DNA of 64,000 nt from RYN-111 sp963760125 (GCA_963760125.1 CAVXBV010000012.1:186001-250000), one strand, 5' to 3'; shown: positions 50,354-58,987, numbered from the stretch's first letter. Notes: a model not told the origin generated them from the sequence alone. Numbers and translations are program-made.

Positions 50354-50460
50354 AAAGTGCTCCGGGTCAGCGGGTCCGAGAGGGGCGAAGCCGCAAGGTA
50401 GCGCGAAAGGGAGGCGCCGCCCACCGTGCCGCGGTCGGCGCGCAGTGCGATGCTCAGGTC

Positions 50461-51120
50461 ATGACGCAGACGAGCTACACCGGTGAGGTCGAGGTCGGCG
50501 GCGCGGTCGACGTGCGGGTGCTCCCCGGACTGACGATCACCAAGATCGCCACGAACCCGTTCAACAACAACTGCTACCTGCTCCGGGACGCGGCCACCGG
50601 CGACACCCTGCTGATCGACGCCGCGGGCGACCCGGAGCGGCTCCTCGCTGCGCTGGGCGACGGGACCCTCGTCGGCATCGTGGAGACCCATGGTCACTGG
50701 GACCACCAGCAAGCGCTCGAGGCCGTGGTCGCGGCCACCCACGCGCCCGTCCTGGCGACCGCAGCCGACGCGGGGGACCTCCCCGTCCCGGTGCACCGGC
50801 TGCTCACCGACGGCGACGTCGTGCGGGTCGGCGACCACGAGCTGACCGCCATCACGCTGGTCGGCCACACGCCCGGATCGGTCGCCCTGCACTACGCGCC
50901 GGAGGGAGGGCACCTGTTCAGCGGCGACTGCCTGTTCCCCGGTGGGGTCGGCAACACCGAGAAGGACGCCACCCGGTTCGCCCGCTTGCTGGACGACGTC
51001 GAGAGGAAGGTGTTCGGGGTGCTGCCGGACAGCACGTGGGTGTATCCCGGCCACGGCTCCGACACCACCCTGGGAGCCGAGCGCCCGAGCCTGCCGGAGT
51101 GGCGCGCCCGCGGCTGGTGA
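50461..51120 (+). CDS. MBL-fold metallo-hydrolase
   Basis: 219 residues. Zinc-binding motifs are THGHWDHQQALEAV (HxHxDH), LVGHTPGSVALHY, FSGDCLFPGGVGNTEKDATR and the last His in YPGHGSDTTLG. This is the glyoxalase II-like MBL layout with the NTEKDAT insertion seen in actinobacterial homologues that sit near uvrA. The substrate is probably a thioester or similar, not determinable here. It converges on the next small gene with 13 bases between stops. Confidence 0.9.
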   Translation: MTQTSYTGEVEVGGAVDVRVLPGLTITKIATNPFNNNCYLLRDAATGDTLLIDAAGDPERLLAALGDGTLVGIVETHGHWDHQQALEAVVAATHAPVLATAADAGDLPVPVHRLLTDGDVVRVGDHELTAITLVGHTPGSVALHYAPEGGHLFSGDCLFPGGVGNTEKDATRFARLLDDVERKVFGVLPDSTWVYPGHGSDTTLGAERPSLPEWRARGW

Positions 51121-51133
51121 TGCGCGTCGTGCC

Positions 51134-51418
51134 TCAGATCCCGACCCAGTCGTCGATACCGAACAGCACGGCGTGACCCGAGCTCAGCTCGACGCTCACG
51201 ATCTGGGTGACCTGGTCGTACTGCACCAGCATCTGAAGCTGCTGCGGTCCCTCGAGGAAGCTGCGGGCGCCGGCCAACCACCTTCTCGAGCGAAACCCAG
51301 CCAGGGCGAACTGGTCCACGAACTCAGCCACCGCAGCCTCGGCCCGGGAGACCCGGCCCACGTCCGGACCTCCTAGGTCGAAGCTGATCGAGGTCCTGTG
51401 CAGGGTCGATCCGTTCAT
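51134..51418 (-). CDS. Small protein of unknown function
   Basis: 94 residues from the ATG at 51418, with GGAAGAGG upstream. The protein reads MNGSTLHRTSISFDLGGPDV, then RAEAAVAEFVDQFALAGFRS and FLEGPQQLQMLVQYDQVTQI. It is soluble-looking, with no signal peptide or known motif. A longer open frame reaches 51526 but has no ribosome-binding site. It lies downstream of the secreted protein gene on the same strand. I do not recognise a family. Confidence 0.6.
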   Translation of the reverse strand: MNGSTLHRTSISFDLGGPDVGRVSRAEAAVAEFVDQFALAGFRSRRWLAGARSFLEGPQQLQMLVQYDQVTQIVSVELSSGHAVLFGIDDWVGI

Positions 51419-51572
51419 CGCACCTCTTCCGGGGTCAAGGGAGCCGTCACCTCGAACAACGCGCGGGCCGGCTGATCCTCGCGTCGGTTGCGCGCGGCTG
51501 TCTCCGGGAGCTCGATCGAGGGCCACGACGCCACGGGCTGCGTCCGCAGCGAAGAGCGTGACCCCGATGAAG

Positions 51573-52266
51573 CTAGGTGCGTGCGCGGGACGCCGAGCGG
51601 TAGCTGCCCAGCTGCCCGGAGGAGTACTCGCCGGCCTCGTCGTCGAAGGTCATCGGGCCGATCCGGCTGCCCGCCCCGATGAGGGCGTTGCGGCCGCTGA
51701 AGGTGTAGCGGTAGGAGTAGAGTGCCCGTCCCGTCGGTGTACCGACCACGGGAGGTGTCGGTGTAGGCGGCGCCGTCGCCGAGCCAGGTGATGTCGACCG
51801 GCGGCCTGCCGACCGGACCCTCGCTGTGTCCGCCCCCGACGTTCAGCGTCCCGGTCAGCGTCGCGCGGGTGAGCTTGCGGTCCATGGTGAAGGACAGCGA
51901 GCCACCCTCGATGAAGCGCACGCCGACGAGCTGGCAGGGGCCCGTCTCCTCGACCGGCTCACCGTGCCCGCCGCCCGGGTTGTAGGGGACGGTGCCCTCG
52001 TCGCACTGGACGTCGTAGACGGTGCCGAAGGCGCTGGCCCGCCCCCGCCCGAGGTCCTCGACCCAGAGGTCGCCGAAGTGGGCGTTCCCCAAGGCGTTCG
52101 CGGTCGCCGGGAGCTCCCCCACCTCGAGCCAACTGGTGGAGGCCATCGTTCCTGAGGCCTTGGAGAAGTACATGGACCCGGCCGAGGCCGGAGTGGCGAT
52201 GACCACGCTGAGGGCGACGGTGGACGCGCCCACGGCGACCATGCGGCGTAGGGAGGAGCGTGACAT
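51573..52266 (-). pseudogene. Secreted protein of unknown function, frame-broken
   Basis: ATG at 52266 with GAGAAGG upstream. A Sec signal peptide (MSRSSLRRMVAVGASTVALS, cleavage near TPASAG) leads into a beta-rich exported protein with SFTMDRKLTRATLTGTLNVG. The frame breaks near 51730-51732, where a GGG should be GG. Skipping one base continues as RALYSYRYTFSGRNALIGAG, then RIGPMTFDDEAGEYSSGQLG and a TAG at 51573. The alternative uninterrupted frame to 51415 reads as low-complexity Arg/Pro and is not believable. About 230 residues if restored. Family not recognised. Confidence 0.72.
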
Positions 52267-52367
52267 GGGAGACCTTCTCTCGGTGTAAGCCCGGCACGGC
52301 GCCAGGCACGGCGGACGGACGCACTCGGCGAGCGGACCGGACGGTGATGGCGGGGCTGGGGGGTGCG

Positions 52368-53726
52368 TTACCGGCGGGTGCGAAGGCGCTGCAGGACCAG
52401 GGCCCCGACCTGCTCACCCTGCTCGTAGCCCGCGGCGATTCCGTGGGGGTAGTGGATGCCGCCATACAGCCGGGAGCGTGCCGCCTCCTGGGCTGCCTCT
52501 GTGAAAGAGGAGAAGCTGCGCGGCGTATGGCCTCGTACGTCGTGGGAGTGGTCCACGAAGGCGAACGTCCCGAGTGCGGCGGTGAGCACGCTGGCCGCGG
52601 CCGGTGACGCGACGCTGTGCCCTGACGTGTGCTCCGGGAACTGCGGGGTGTTGATGAACGTCGCCCAATGTGGGTCGATGTAGCGCCGCACATAGGTGAC
52701 TGGCCGGAGCAGGTTGTAGCGGTACTTCCACGTCCAGCAGTTCACGAACGCCTCGTGCAGGGCAACACCCGTCAGGGCAAACGTCTCGACCGCCAGGTCG
52801 AGACGGGCCGACCGCGTCGCGAGAGCCTGGCTCGCGATCAGCATCCAGTGCCCCGCCGGGAGACCGGTCGGCGTCCCGAACGGCGGGGTGAACGAGCCCG
52901 GGTTGTCGGTCCAGAACCGGGCGATCGCCCTGTCCTCCGCAGTGTTGGCGAAGGACTGCCGGTAGGGCGCCATGGCCTGCGCGTAGAAGGCCGAGTCAGG
53001 CTCGGTGGAGAAGGCCACCGGCGGAGCCGGCTCGATCTCGTCGGCTCGGCGCAGCACCATCGGCCGGACCTCGGACCAGTGGGGCTCGATCGCCGGCCGG
53101 AAGTTCGGCGGCGTCGACTCCCACAGCCACGGGTCGCCGTTCGGCGGGGTGTAGTCCCGTCCGACGACGCCGGCATGCCCGTCGCGGCTGATCCACTGCA
53201 CGAGGTGCTTGGCCACGTGCCGTCCGTGCTCGACCGACGCGGCGAGCGCCCGTTCGGACACGCCTGTGAGCCTGCGGGCCTCGAGCGCGTCCCGTTCTGC
53301 ATCGTCGAGCCGCTGTCGGGTCGTCCCCGCCACGAAGGGAAGGACGTGCCGCAGGACCGCTGCCGTCGACACGATCAGGGCCGCGGGCCAGTCCACCAGA
53401 TCGCGGTGCCCCAACGGCGGTGGCGTCGCCAGCTCACGGAGCTGGCCGGCCAGGGATCGGTGCTCGGGCATGCCGGCGACGACCGCCTCGTACATCGCCA
53501 CCGCGGTGTAGGCGTAGGTGCGAGCAGCGGCTGGTGGACTGAGGTTCTCGCCGAGCACCAGGTCGTAGGTCAAGGCGATCCACTCCAACGCCGCCTCGGG
53601 CCCATGCGCGGCGGTCGGCGTCCACCCCCGCGGGACGGCCAGCGCCGTGCCCCCAGGCAGAGCGGCTCCCGCCGCCATGACGACAGCTCCCGCGAGCACT
53701 TGCCGACGAGTCGGTCGAACGTGCAT
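52368..53726 (-). CDS. Vanadium-dependent haloperoxidase / PAP2 superfamily enzyme, exported
   Basis: 452 residues. A twin-arginine-like leader (RPTRRQVLAGAVVMAAGAAL) suggests Tat export. The three active-site segments of the vanadium haloperoxidase/acid phosphatase superfamily are present: KYRYNLLRP near 335, PEHTSGHSVAS near 365, and ARSRLYGGIHYPHG near 417 (Lys, Arg, Ser-Gly-His, Arg, His). It could be a haloperoxidase or a phosphatase; eye inspection cannot decide. The ATG at 53726 sits beside an in-frame GTG at 53729, with GAGGGGG upstream. Confidence 0.87.
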   Translation of the reverse strand: MHVRPTRRQVLAGAVVMAAGAALPGGTALAVPRGWTPTAAHGPEAALEWIALTYDLVLGENLSPPAAARTYAYTAVAMYEAVVAGMPEHRSLAGQLRELATPPPLGHRDLVDWPAALIVSTAAVLRHVLPFVAGTTRQRLDDAERDALEARRLTGVSERALAASVEHGRHVAKHLVQWISRDGHAGVVGRDYTPPNGDPWLWESTPPNFRPAIEPHWSEVRPMVLRRADEIEPAPPVAFSTEPDSAFYAQAMAPYRQSFANTAEDRAIARFWTDNPGSFTPPFGTPTGLPAGHWMLIASQALATRSARLDLAVETFALTGVALHEAFVNCWTWKYRYNLLRPVTYVRRYIDPHWATFINTPQFPEHTSGHSVASPAAASVLTAALGTFAFVDHSHDVRGHTPRSFSSFTEAAQEAARSRLYGGIHYPHGIAAGYEQGEQVGALVLQRLRTRR

Positions 53727-53848
53727 CACAACCCCCTCGACGCAGCTCCCCCGGCCCCCCCGGGGTCGCGCGTCCAGTCAGTGAGACGTGGAGGGGATCG
53801 GGTCGGTTGCCCCAGTAGGTCGACTGTGACCGAAATGTGATGAGAGCT

Positions 53849-53898
53849 GCCGGCGGGTCGGGGCGCCGGCGGGGAACGGTTGCGCCGCGCAGGCGGCG
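53849..53898 (-). terminator. Two hairpins after terC
   Basis: In transcript order there is CGCCGC-loop-GCGGCG (53883-53898) right at the terC stop, then a 7-bp GCCGGCG/CGCCGGC stem with an 8-base loop (53849-53870). No U-run. They probably end the terC transcript. Nothing else is recognised in 53730-53848. Confidence 0.5.
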
Positions 53899-53899
53899 A

Positions 53900-54889
53900 T
53901 CAGATCCTCGGTGCCCGCTCCGGCAGGTCGATCGGTTCCTGGTCCCCGCGCGACGTGGCGCGCAGGGACAGCACCGTCGTCAGCGCGAGGGTGCCGATGA
54001 TCACGCTGAGCGAGATCGCGATGCCCAGGTCCGGGGCCCAGTCCACGCCGTACTTGTGGAGGGCGTGGAAGAAGAGCTTGACCCCGATGAAGCCGAGCAC
54101 GACCGCCAGGCCCTTGGACAGGTAGACCAGCCGGTCGAGCAGGCCGTCGAGCAGGAAGTAGAGCTGCCGCAGCCCCATGAGGGCAAAGGCGTTGGCGGTG
54201 AAGACGATGTACGGCTCCTGGGTGAGGCCGAAGATCGCGGGGATGCTGTCCAGGGCGAACAGCAGGTCCGTGGAGCCGATGGCCGCCATCACCAGCAGCA
54301 TCGGCGTCACGACTCGTCGACCGTTGATCTTGGTCACGATCCGAGCACCGTCGTACTCGTCCGTGGACGGAAGGACGCGCGCGATCAAGGTGGCGAGGCG
54401 GTTCTCACGGGGCACGTCCGTCGGGTCGGCGTGCTGCGTGGCGAGCTTCCAGGCGGTGAAGACCAGGAAGGCCCCGAACAGGAAGAAGACCCAGACGAAG
54501 CGGTCGATGGCTGCGGCGCCCGCCGCGATGAACAGCCCGCGGAGCACCAGCGCCAGCGTGATGCCGAACAGGAGCACCTTGTGCTGGTAGGCCCGAGGGA
54601 CCGAGAAGGTCCCCATGATGACGACGAAGACGAACAGGTTGTCGACCGACAGGCTGTACTCGGTGAGGTAGCCGGCGAAGAACTCCCCGCCGTAGCGGCC
54701 ACCGGCCACGATCGTCAGCCCGATGCCGAACGCGACCGCCAGGCCGACGTAGAACGCCACCCACAGGGAGGCCTCGCGGACGCTGAACGCGTGCTCGCCC
54801 TTGCGCGAGCTGATCCACTGGTCGATCGCCAGGATCAGCAGCAGGACGCCGATCGTGATGAACCAGGTGTAGCTGTGGACGTCGAGCAC
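53900..54889 (-). CDS. TerC family membrane protein (probable Mn2+ exporter)
   Basis: 329 residues with about nine membrane segments. TerC marks are YLTEYSLSVDNLFVFVVIMG (intramembrane acidic site SVDNLF), AIGSTDLLFALDSIPAIFGL (second acidic site DLLFALDSIPA) and ANAFALMGLRQLYFLLDGLL. Members export manganese or supply metal to secreted proteins. Two GTGs are possible; the one at 54889 is preferred because GGAGGA lies six bases before it, whereas the one at 54895 touches it. The leader carries a probable yybP-ykoY riboswitch. Confidence 0.93.
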   Translation of the reverse strand: MLDVHSYTWFITIGVLLLILAIDQWISSRKGEHAFSVREASLWVAFYVGLAVAFGIGLTIVAGGRYGGEFFAGYLTEYSLSVDNLFVFVVIMGTFSVPRAYQHKVLLFGITLALVLRGLFIAAGAAAIDRFVWVFFLFGAFLVFTAWKLATQHADPTDVPRENRLATLIARVLPSTDEYDGARIVTKINGRRVVTPMLLVMAAIGSTDLLFALDSIPAIFGLTQEPYIVFTANAFALMGLRQLYFLLDGLLDRLVYLSKGLAVVLGFIGVKLFFHALHKYGVDWAPDLGIAISLSVIIGTLALTTVLSLRATSRGDQEPIDLPERAPRI

Positions 54890-54896
54890 GAGCACT

Positions 54897-55020
54897 CCTC
54901 CGGTCAGGACAGGGTTGTCCGACCGGAGGTCTCTCCCGGCCCGTGAGGACCACCTCGCGTCCGGGCCCCCGAGGGGACCGTGCTGACGAACGCGGGGCTG
55001 CGGGGATACTCCCCTCCGAC
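54897..55020 (-). promoter_or_regulatory. Candidate yybP-ykoY (Mn2+) riboswitch controlling terC translation
   Basis: On the minus strand the leader holds GGGGAGTA (plus 55007-55014) and, about 80 bases later, GAGAGACC (plus 54928-54935). These are the two conserved loops of yybP-ykoY aptamers (GGGGAGUA and GAnGAGACC). Directly after, CCTCCGGTC (plus 54921-54929) can pair perfectly with GACCGGAGG (plus 54897-54905), which contains the terC ribosome-binding site. An inner GGAC/GTCC stem extends it. Metal binding to the aptamer would be expected to free the site. Assignment rests on motif memory, not a model search. Confidence 0.72.
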
Positions 55021-55047
55021 GCGATCACCCTACCCCCGAGGACCGCT

Positions 55048-56478
55048 ATGACGCCTGATCTGCTCGCTGTGGCATCTGCCACCAAGGGCTTCCTCCCGGA
55101 CGACGAGGCCGCGGCGTTGCACGCGGCGGCCGGGACCGCCGCGGCGGGGACCTGGCTCGAGGTGGGGACGTACTGCGGCCGGTCCACGGTGCACGTCGGT
55201 GCGGCCGCCCGCGAGGCGGGTGCGCTCCTCGTCACCCTCGATCACCACCGCGGGTCGGAGGAGAACCAGGCCGGTTGGGAGTGGCACGACGCCTCGCTCG
55301 TCGATCCGCACACCGGTCGGCTCGAGACGCTGCCGTCGTTGCGCCGCACCCTCTGGGACGCAGGACTGGACGACGTCGTGAGCATCGTCGTCGGCACGAC
55401 TCAGCAGGTGGCGCGCTGGTGGACCACTCCCCTGACGTTCCTGTTCCTCGACGGCAACCACACCGAGGAGGTCGCGCAGCACGACTACGCCGCCTTCGCC
55501 CCGCACGTGGTCGAGGGCGGCGTGCTCTGCATCCACGACGTCTTCGAGGACCCTGCCGACGGTGGGCGCCCCCCGTGGAACGTGCTGCGCCGCGCGGTCG
55601 ACACCGGTGCGTTCACCGAGGTGTCCACGACGGGGTCGCTGCGCGTGATTCGCCGTACGTCGCAGGCGGTCAGGCGGCCACCGGGGGGGCTGCCCGCGTC
55701 CGCGGGGAGACCCGGGGCCAGAACAGGCACGAGCGCGGCAGCCAGCAGGACGGGCTTCCAGGACGTCACGATTCCCCCTTGGTGGACCGTCGCCGTCGAC
55801 GCTCCGTGGATCCAGTTCGACGCCTCGGTCGGTCACACCTGCCCGACGCCACTGACCGAGTTCAGGTCCGGCGGGCGAGGTCGGCGCAGGGGGCGCCGTG
55901 CTGCAGGCAGGCGTCGGCGGGCAGCAGCACGCCGGTCGGCAGCCCGTCCCCTGCGAACAGGGCGTACGACGACCCGCCGGCCAGGGCGTCGACGGCAAGG
56001 ACCATGGCAGCTGCCGTCCAGGACGACCGCTCGGCCGGCCAGCGGACCTGCTTGTCGAAGACGTAGCCGGTCCAGTACGAGCCGTCATCGTGCCGCAGGT
56101 GCTGCACGTCCTCCAGCAGCTGCTGAGCCTTGCCCCGCTCTCCGCAGACGAGCAGCGACAGCGCGAGTTCGGCCGTCTCCGCCCCGGTCACCCACGGTTC
56201 GTCGGACACGCAGCGGATCCCGAGGCCCGGGACGACGAAGGTGTCCCAGTGCCGGTCGAACATCTCCTGGGCAAGGCGGCCGCGCACCGCGCCCCCGAGC
56301 ACCGGGTAGTACCAGTCCATCGAGAACCGGGACTTGTCCAGGAAGACGTCCGGGTGGTGCGCGACGACGTGCTGGAGCAGGCCCGCGGCGAGCTCCCACT
56401 CCGGTTGGGGCTGCCCGAACTCGGCGGCGAGCGCGATGCCGCAGCGCAGCGCCTGGTAGATGCTCGCACTCCCGGTGA
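55048..56478 (+). CDS. Class I SAM-dependent methyltransferase; natural stop codon apparently lost
   Basis: ATG at 55048 with GAGGA upstream. Residues 1 to about 204 (to 55659) look like a methyltransferase of the cephalosporin-hydroxylase/glycosyl type: GTWLEVGTYCGRSTVHVGAA, ALLVTLDHHRGSEENQAGWE, FLFLDGNHTEEVAQHDYAAF and GGVLCIHDVFEDPADGGRPP, ending near GSLRVIRRT, where relatives stop. Here the frame continues as Arg/Gly/Pro-rich sequence to a TGA at 56476-56478, antisense to the prenyltransferase-like gene. The extension is not a protein I believe in. It may result from a deletion that removed the stop. Divergent from terC. Confidence 0.72.
   Translation: MTPDLLAVASATKGFLPDDEAAALHAAAGTAAAGTWLEVGTYCGRSTVHVGAAAREAGALLVTLDHHRGSEENQAGWEWHDASLVDPHTGRLETLPSLRRTLWDAGLDDVVSIVVGTTQQVARWWTTPLTFLFLDGNHTEEVAQHDYAAFAPHVVEGGVLCIHDVFEDPADGGRPPWNVLRRAVDTGAFTEVSTTGSLRVIRRTSQAVRRPPGGLPASAGRPGARTGTSAAASRTGFQDVTIPPWWTVAVDAPWIQFDASVGHTCPTPLTEFRSGGRGRRRGRRAAGRRRRAAARRSAARPLRTGRTTTRRPGRRRQGPWQLPSRTTARPASGPACRRRSRSSTSRHRAAGAARPPAAAEPCPALRRRAATARVRPSPPRSPTVRRTRSGSRGPGRRRCPSAGRTSPGQGGRAPRPRAPGSTSPSRTGTCPGRRPGGARRRAGAGPRRAPTPVGAARTRRRARCRSAAPGRCSHSR
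55485..55769 (-). CDS. Possible 5' remnant of a secreted protein gene
   Basis: A GTG at 55769 is preceded by AAGGGGG and opens a frame with a textbook signal peptide, MTSWKPVLLAAALVPVLAPG then LPADAGSPPGG. After about 33 residues the sequence is only the antisense of the methyltransferase gene, so the mature protein is missing. It is the fourth-position gene after the prenyltransferase-like gene, 92 bases downstream. It may be a truncated gene or a chance open frame. Confidence 0.3.
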   Translation of the reverse strand: MTSWKPVLLAAALVPVLAPGLPADAGSPPGGRLTACDVRRITRSDPVVDTSVNAPVSTARRSTFHGGRPPSAGSSKTSWMQSTPPSTTCGAKAA

Positions 56479-56950
56479 GGAGGGCCTCGCGACGAGGAAC
56501 GCCGGCGTCGGAGGCCCAGTAGATCTCGCCCGACGGCGCCTGCCGGTCGCACACCAGGTTCAAGGCCCGCTGCACGTGCGGCCACATCTGCTCGGGGAGC
56601 GACCGGTCCCCCGTGACCTGCAGCCACTGCCAGACGCCCACCGCGACGTACGCGCACTGGTTGAGGTCGACCATCGGGTCGAGGATCTCGAGCTGGTCGT
56701 ACGACGTGGCCCACGAGCCGTCGAGGGCCTGCGTGCGCTGCAGCCAGCCGTACGCGGCGCGGGCCTCGTCCAGCCTGCCCCCGAGCGTCAGGACCATCGC
56801 GCACTCGACGTGGTCCCAGGCGTCGGTGTGCCCGTCCGGCCAGGGCAAGGAACCGCTCGGCTGCTGGGCGGCGGCGATGGCGTCAACGGTCTGACGGAGC
56901 TCGCCGAGGCTGAGCAGCCCCGGGACCGCCCTCAGCTCAGGCCGCCGCAT
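55862..56950 (-). CDS. Prenyltransferase/squalene-cyclase-like (alpha/alpha)6 barrel protein
   Basis: 362 residues. Repeated helical units such as IAAAQQPSGSLPWPDGHTDA, GWLQRTQALDGSWATSYDQL and VQHLRHDDGSYWTGYVFDKQ carry the QxxxGSW-like repeats of the terpene-cyclase/prenyltransferase superfamily, and WDHVECAMVLTLGG and DKSRFSMDWYYPVLGGAV are typical of the actinobacterial subgroup. Databases usually label these 'prenyltransferase', but no prenyl-diphosphate motif is evident, and a glycan-processing toroid is possible. It overlaps the next methyltransferase by 14 bases and belongs to the cluster 55.0-59.8 kb. Confidence 0.8.
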   Translation of the reverse strand: MRRPELRAVPGLLSLGELRQTVDAIAAAQQPSGSLPWPDGHTDAWDHVECAMVLTLGGRLDEARAAYGWLQRTQALDGSWATSYDQLEILDPMVDLNQCAYVAVGVWQWLQVTGDRSLPEQMWPHVQRALNLVCDRQAPSGEIYWASDAGVPRREALLTGSASIYQALRCGIALAAEFGQPQPEWELAAGLLQHVVAHHPDVFLDKSRFSMDWYYPVLGGAVRGRLAQEMFDRHWDTFVVPGLGIRCVSDEPWVTGAETAELALSLLVCGERGKAQQLLEDVQHLRHDDGSYWTGYVFDKQVRWPAERSSWTAAAMVLAVDALAGGSSYALFAGDGLPTGVLLPADACLQHGAPCADLARRT

Positions 56951-57672
56951 GCGCGCTGTCCCGAGGCTTCTGCAGGTAGACGATGAACGACTTGCCGACC
57001 AGCGGCTGCAGCACCTTCTCGGCGAGCCGCGTCGCGAGCGGTTGCTTGACCATGTCCCACACCAGGAGCTGGTGGTAGGCCCGCACCAGGGGGTGCGCGT
57101 CGTTGCGCACCCCGACCGCGCACTTGAGCCACCAGTACGGCGCGTGCAGCCCGTGGGCGTGGTGCTGTCCCTGGAAGGTCAGGCCCTGCTTCTCGAGCTT
57201 GGCCCGGAGCTCCGAGCCCTTGTAGATGCGGATGTGGCCGCCCGGGACGTTGTGGTAGTCCTCCGAGAGGGCCCAGTTCACCTTCTCCGGCAGCCATCGG
57301 GGCACGGTGACGGCGAGCAGGCCCCCGGGCTTCAGGACGCGGTACAGCTCGGCCATCGCGACCTCGTCCTCGGGCAGGTGCTCCAGGATCTCCGCGGCGA
57401 TGATCCGGTCGAAGCTCGCGTCCTCGAAGGGCAGCGCGTACGCCGTCCCGCGCACGGTGGCGGCGCTCGCCCCCTCGGGGACCTCGTCGGCGACCTCGAT
57501 CGCCGCGAACATGGTGCCGCACCTCGACGAGGTCGTCCTGGCTCATGTCGAACGCCACGACGTCAGCGCCGCGCTTGTACAGCGCGAAGGCGTGGCGGCC
57601 ACCGCCGCAGCCCATGTCCAGGACGCGGTGGCCCGGGCCCACGGGGAACTGGTCGAAGTCGACGGTCAGCAC
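56937..57672 (-). pseudogene. Class I SAM-dependent methyltransferase, frame-broken
   Basis: GTG at 57672, 3 bases after the glycosyltransferase stop. MLTVDFDQFPVGPGHRVLDM and GCGGGRHAFALYKRGADVVA give the SAM-binding motif I. VVAFDMSQDDLVEVR follows, then the frame breaks at about 57517. Skipping one base restores MFAAIEVADEVPEGASAATV, FDRIIAAEILEHLPEDEVAM, RVLKPGGLLAVTVPRWLPEK and the C-terminal half. The restored protein is about 244 residues, UbiE/Coq5-like. The substrate is unknown, probably the product of the neighbouring glycosyltransferase. Confidence 0.85.
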
Positions 57673-57675
57673 GGC

Positions 57676-58987
57676 TCAGGCCTCGTCTCGGTAGGGAGCG
57701 GGGACGGTCTCGCCGAGGTAGTCGCGGTACCACTGCACGGTCTGCCGCGCGACGGACTGCCAGGTGAACCGCGCCATGACGCGGTCACGTCCGGCCTGGC
57801 CGAGTCGCTGCGCCAGGTCGTCGTCGTCCAGCACCTGGGTGAGGGCTGCCGCCAGCGCCTCGGTGTCACCCGGGGGAACGCTCAGTGCCGCGTCCCCGAC
57901 CACCTCCGGGAGCGCGCCGGCCGTGGTGCAGACCAGCGGGGTCGCGCAGCTCATCAGCTCGATGGCCGGCAGGCTGAAGCCCTCGTACAGCGAGGGCACC
58001 ACCCCGACCTGGGCCGAGCCGAACATCGCGACGAGATCGGCCTCGGAGATGCCGGTGACGAAGCGCACGGTGTCTTCCAGCCCGAGGCGCGTGATCGTCC
58101 GGGCCGCCGCGCCGCCTTCGGTCGCCTTGCCGACGACGACCAGCTCGACCTCCCGCTCGGTGCGGAGCTTCGCCACGGCCTCGAGCAGCGGCACGATCCC
58201 CTTCAGGGGGTGGTCGGCGCTCGCCGTCGCCACGATCCGCCCTGGTACGCGCGGCAGCGTGGGAGGGGTGAAGACGTCGTGCTCGACGCCCACGGGCACC
58301 ACGCGCATCCGCGCGGGGTCCACCTCGAAGTCCCGGACGATGTCGTCGAAGGAGTTCTGGCTCACGGTGAGCAGGGTCGGCATCCGCTGGATGACCCGCT
58401 TCTGCATCCGCAGGAAGGAGTACCACCGGACCTTGCTGAGCTTCTGGCGCCACGGCGTGGCGGCAAGGTCGAGCTCCCGGTCCACCGTGATCGGGTGGTG
58501 GACGTTGGCGATGATCGGCATCCCGTCGCGGAGCATCCGCAGCATGCCGTAGCCGAGGGTCTGGTTGTCGTGGATCACGTCCGGCATCGGTCGTCCGGCG
58601 TCCCGCCGCGCCCTCAGCTCGCGGTGCGCGCGCAGGCTGAACGTGAGCGGCTCCGGAAACGCTGCGGTGGACATCATCGCGAACTCCAGAGCGTCGATCG
58701 ACGTCCTGAACTCCCGAGGCCACGGCACGCGGAACGGGTCAGGGTCGCGGTACAGGTCCAGGCTCTGCAGCGGCGTCAGCGACGACCGGGTCGTCCAGGA
58801 CGGGGTACGGCGGTCCGCTGATGACCTCGACCTCGTGCCCCAGGAGCGCGAGCTCACGCGACAGGTGGCGGACGTAGACCCCCTGGCCGCCGCAGTGCGG
58901 CTTGCTCCGGTAGGACAGCAGGGCCACGCGCAGGGGTCGACCGCCGTCCGCGGCGGAGCACGGCGGGAGCTCGGGGGGAGGGGTCAT
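57676..58987 (-). pseudogene. Family 4 glycosyltransferase, frame-broken
   Basis: ATG at 58987. The N-terminal GT-B domain starts PLRVALLSYRSKPHCGGQGV then YVRHLSRELALLGHEVEVIS and GPPYPVLDDPVV. The frame breaks at about 58780, and skipping one base continues as LTPLQSLDLYRDPDPFRVPW. The rest is complete: DVIHDNQTLGYGMLRMLRDG, VSQNSFDDIVRDFEVDPARM, VPVGVEHDVFTPP, VPSLYEGFSLPAIELMSCAT and the nucleotide-sugar Glu in that block. About 436 residues if restored. It transfers a sugar from a nucleotide donor to an unknown acceptor. Confidence 0.88.

Noticed and set aside
51415..51572. Uninterrupted C-terminal extension of the secreted protein frame
   Set aside because: Beyond the frame break it reads as Arg/Pro-rich noise, while the +1 frame gives sensible sequence and a stop at 51573.
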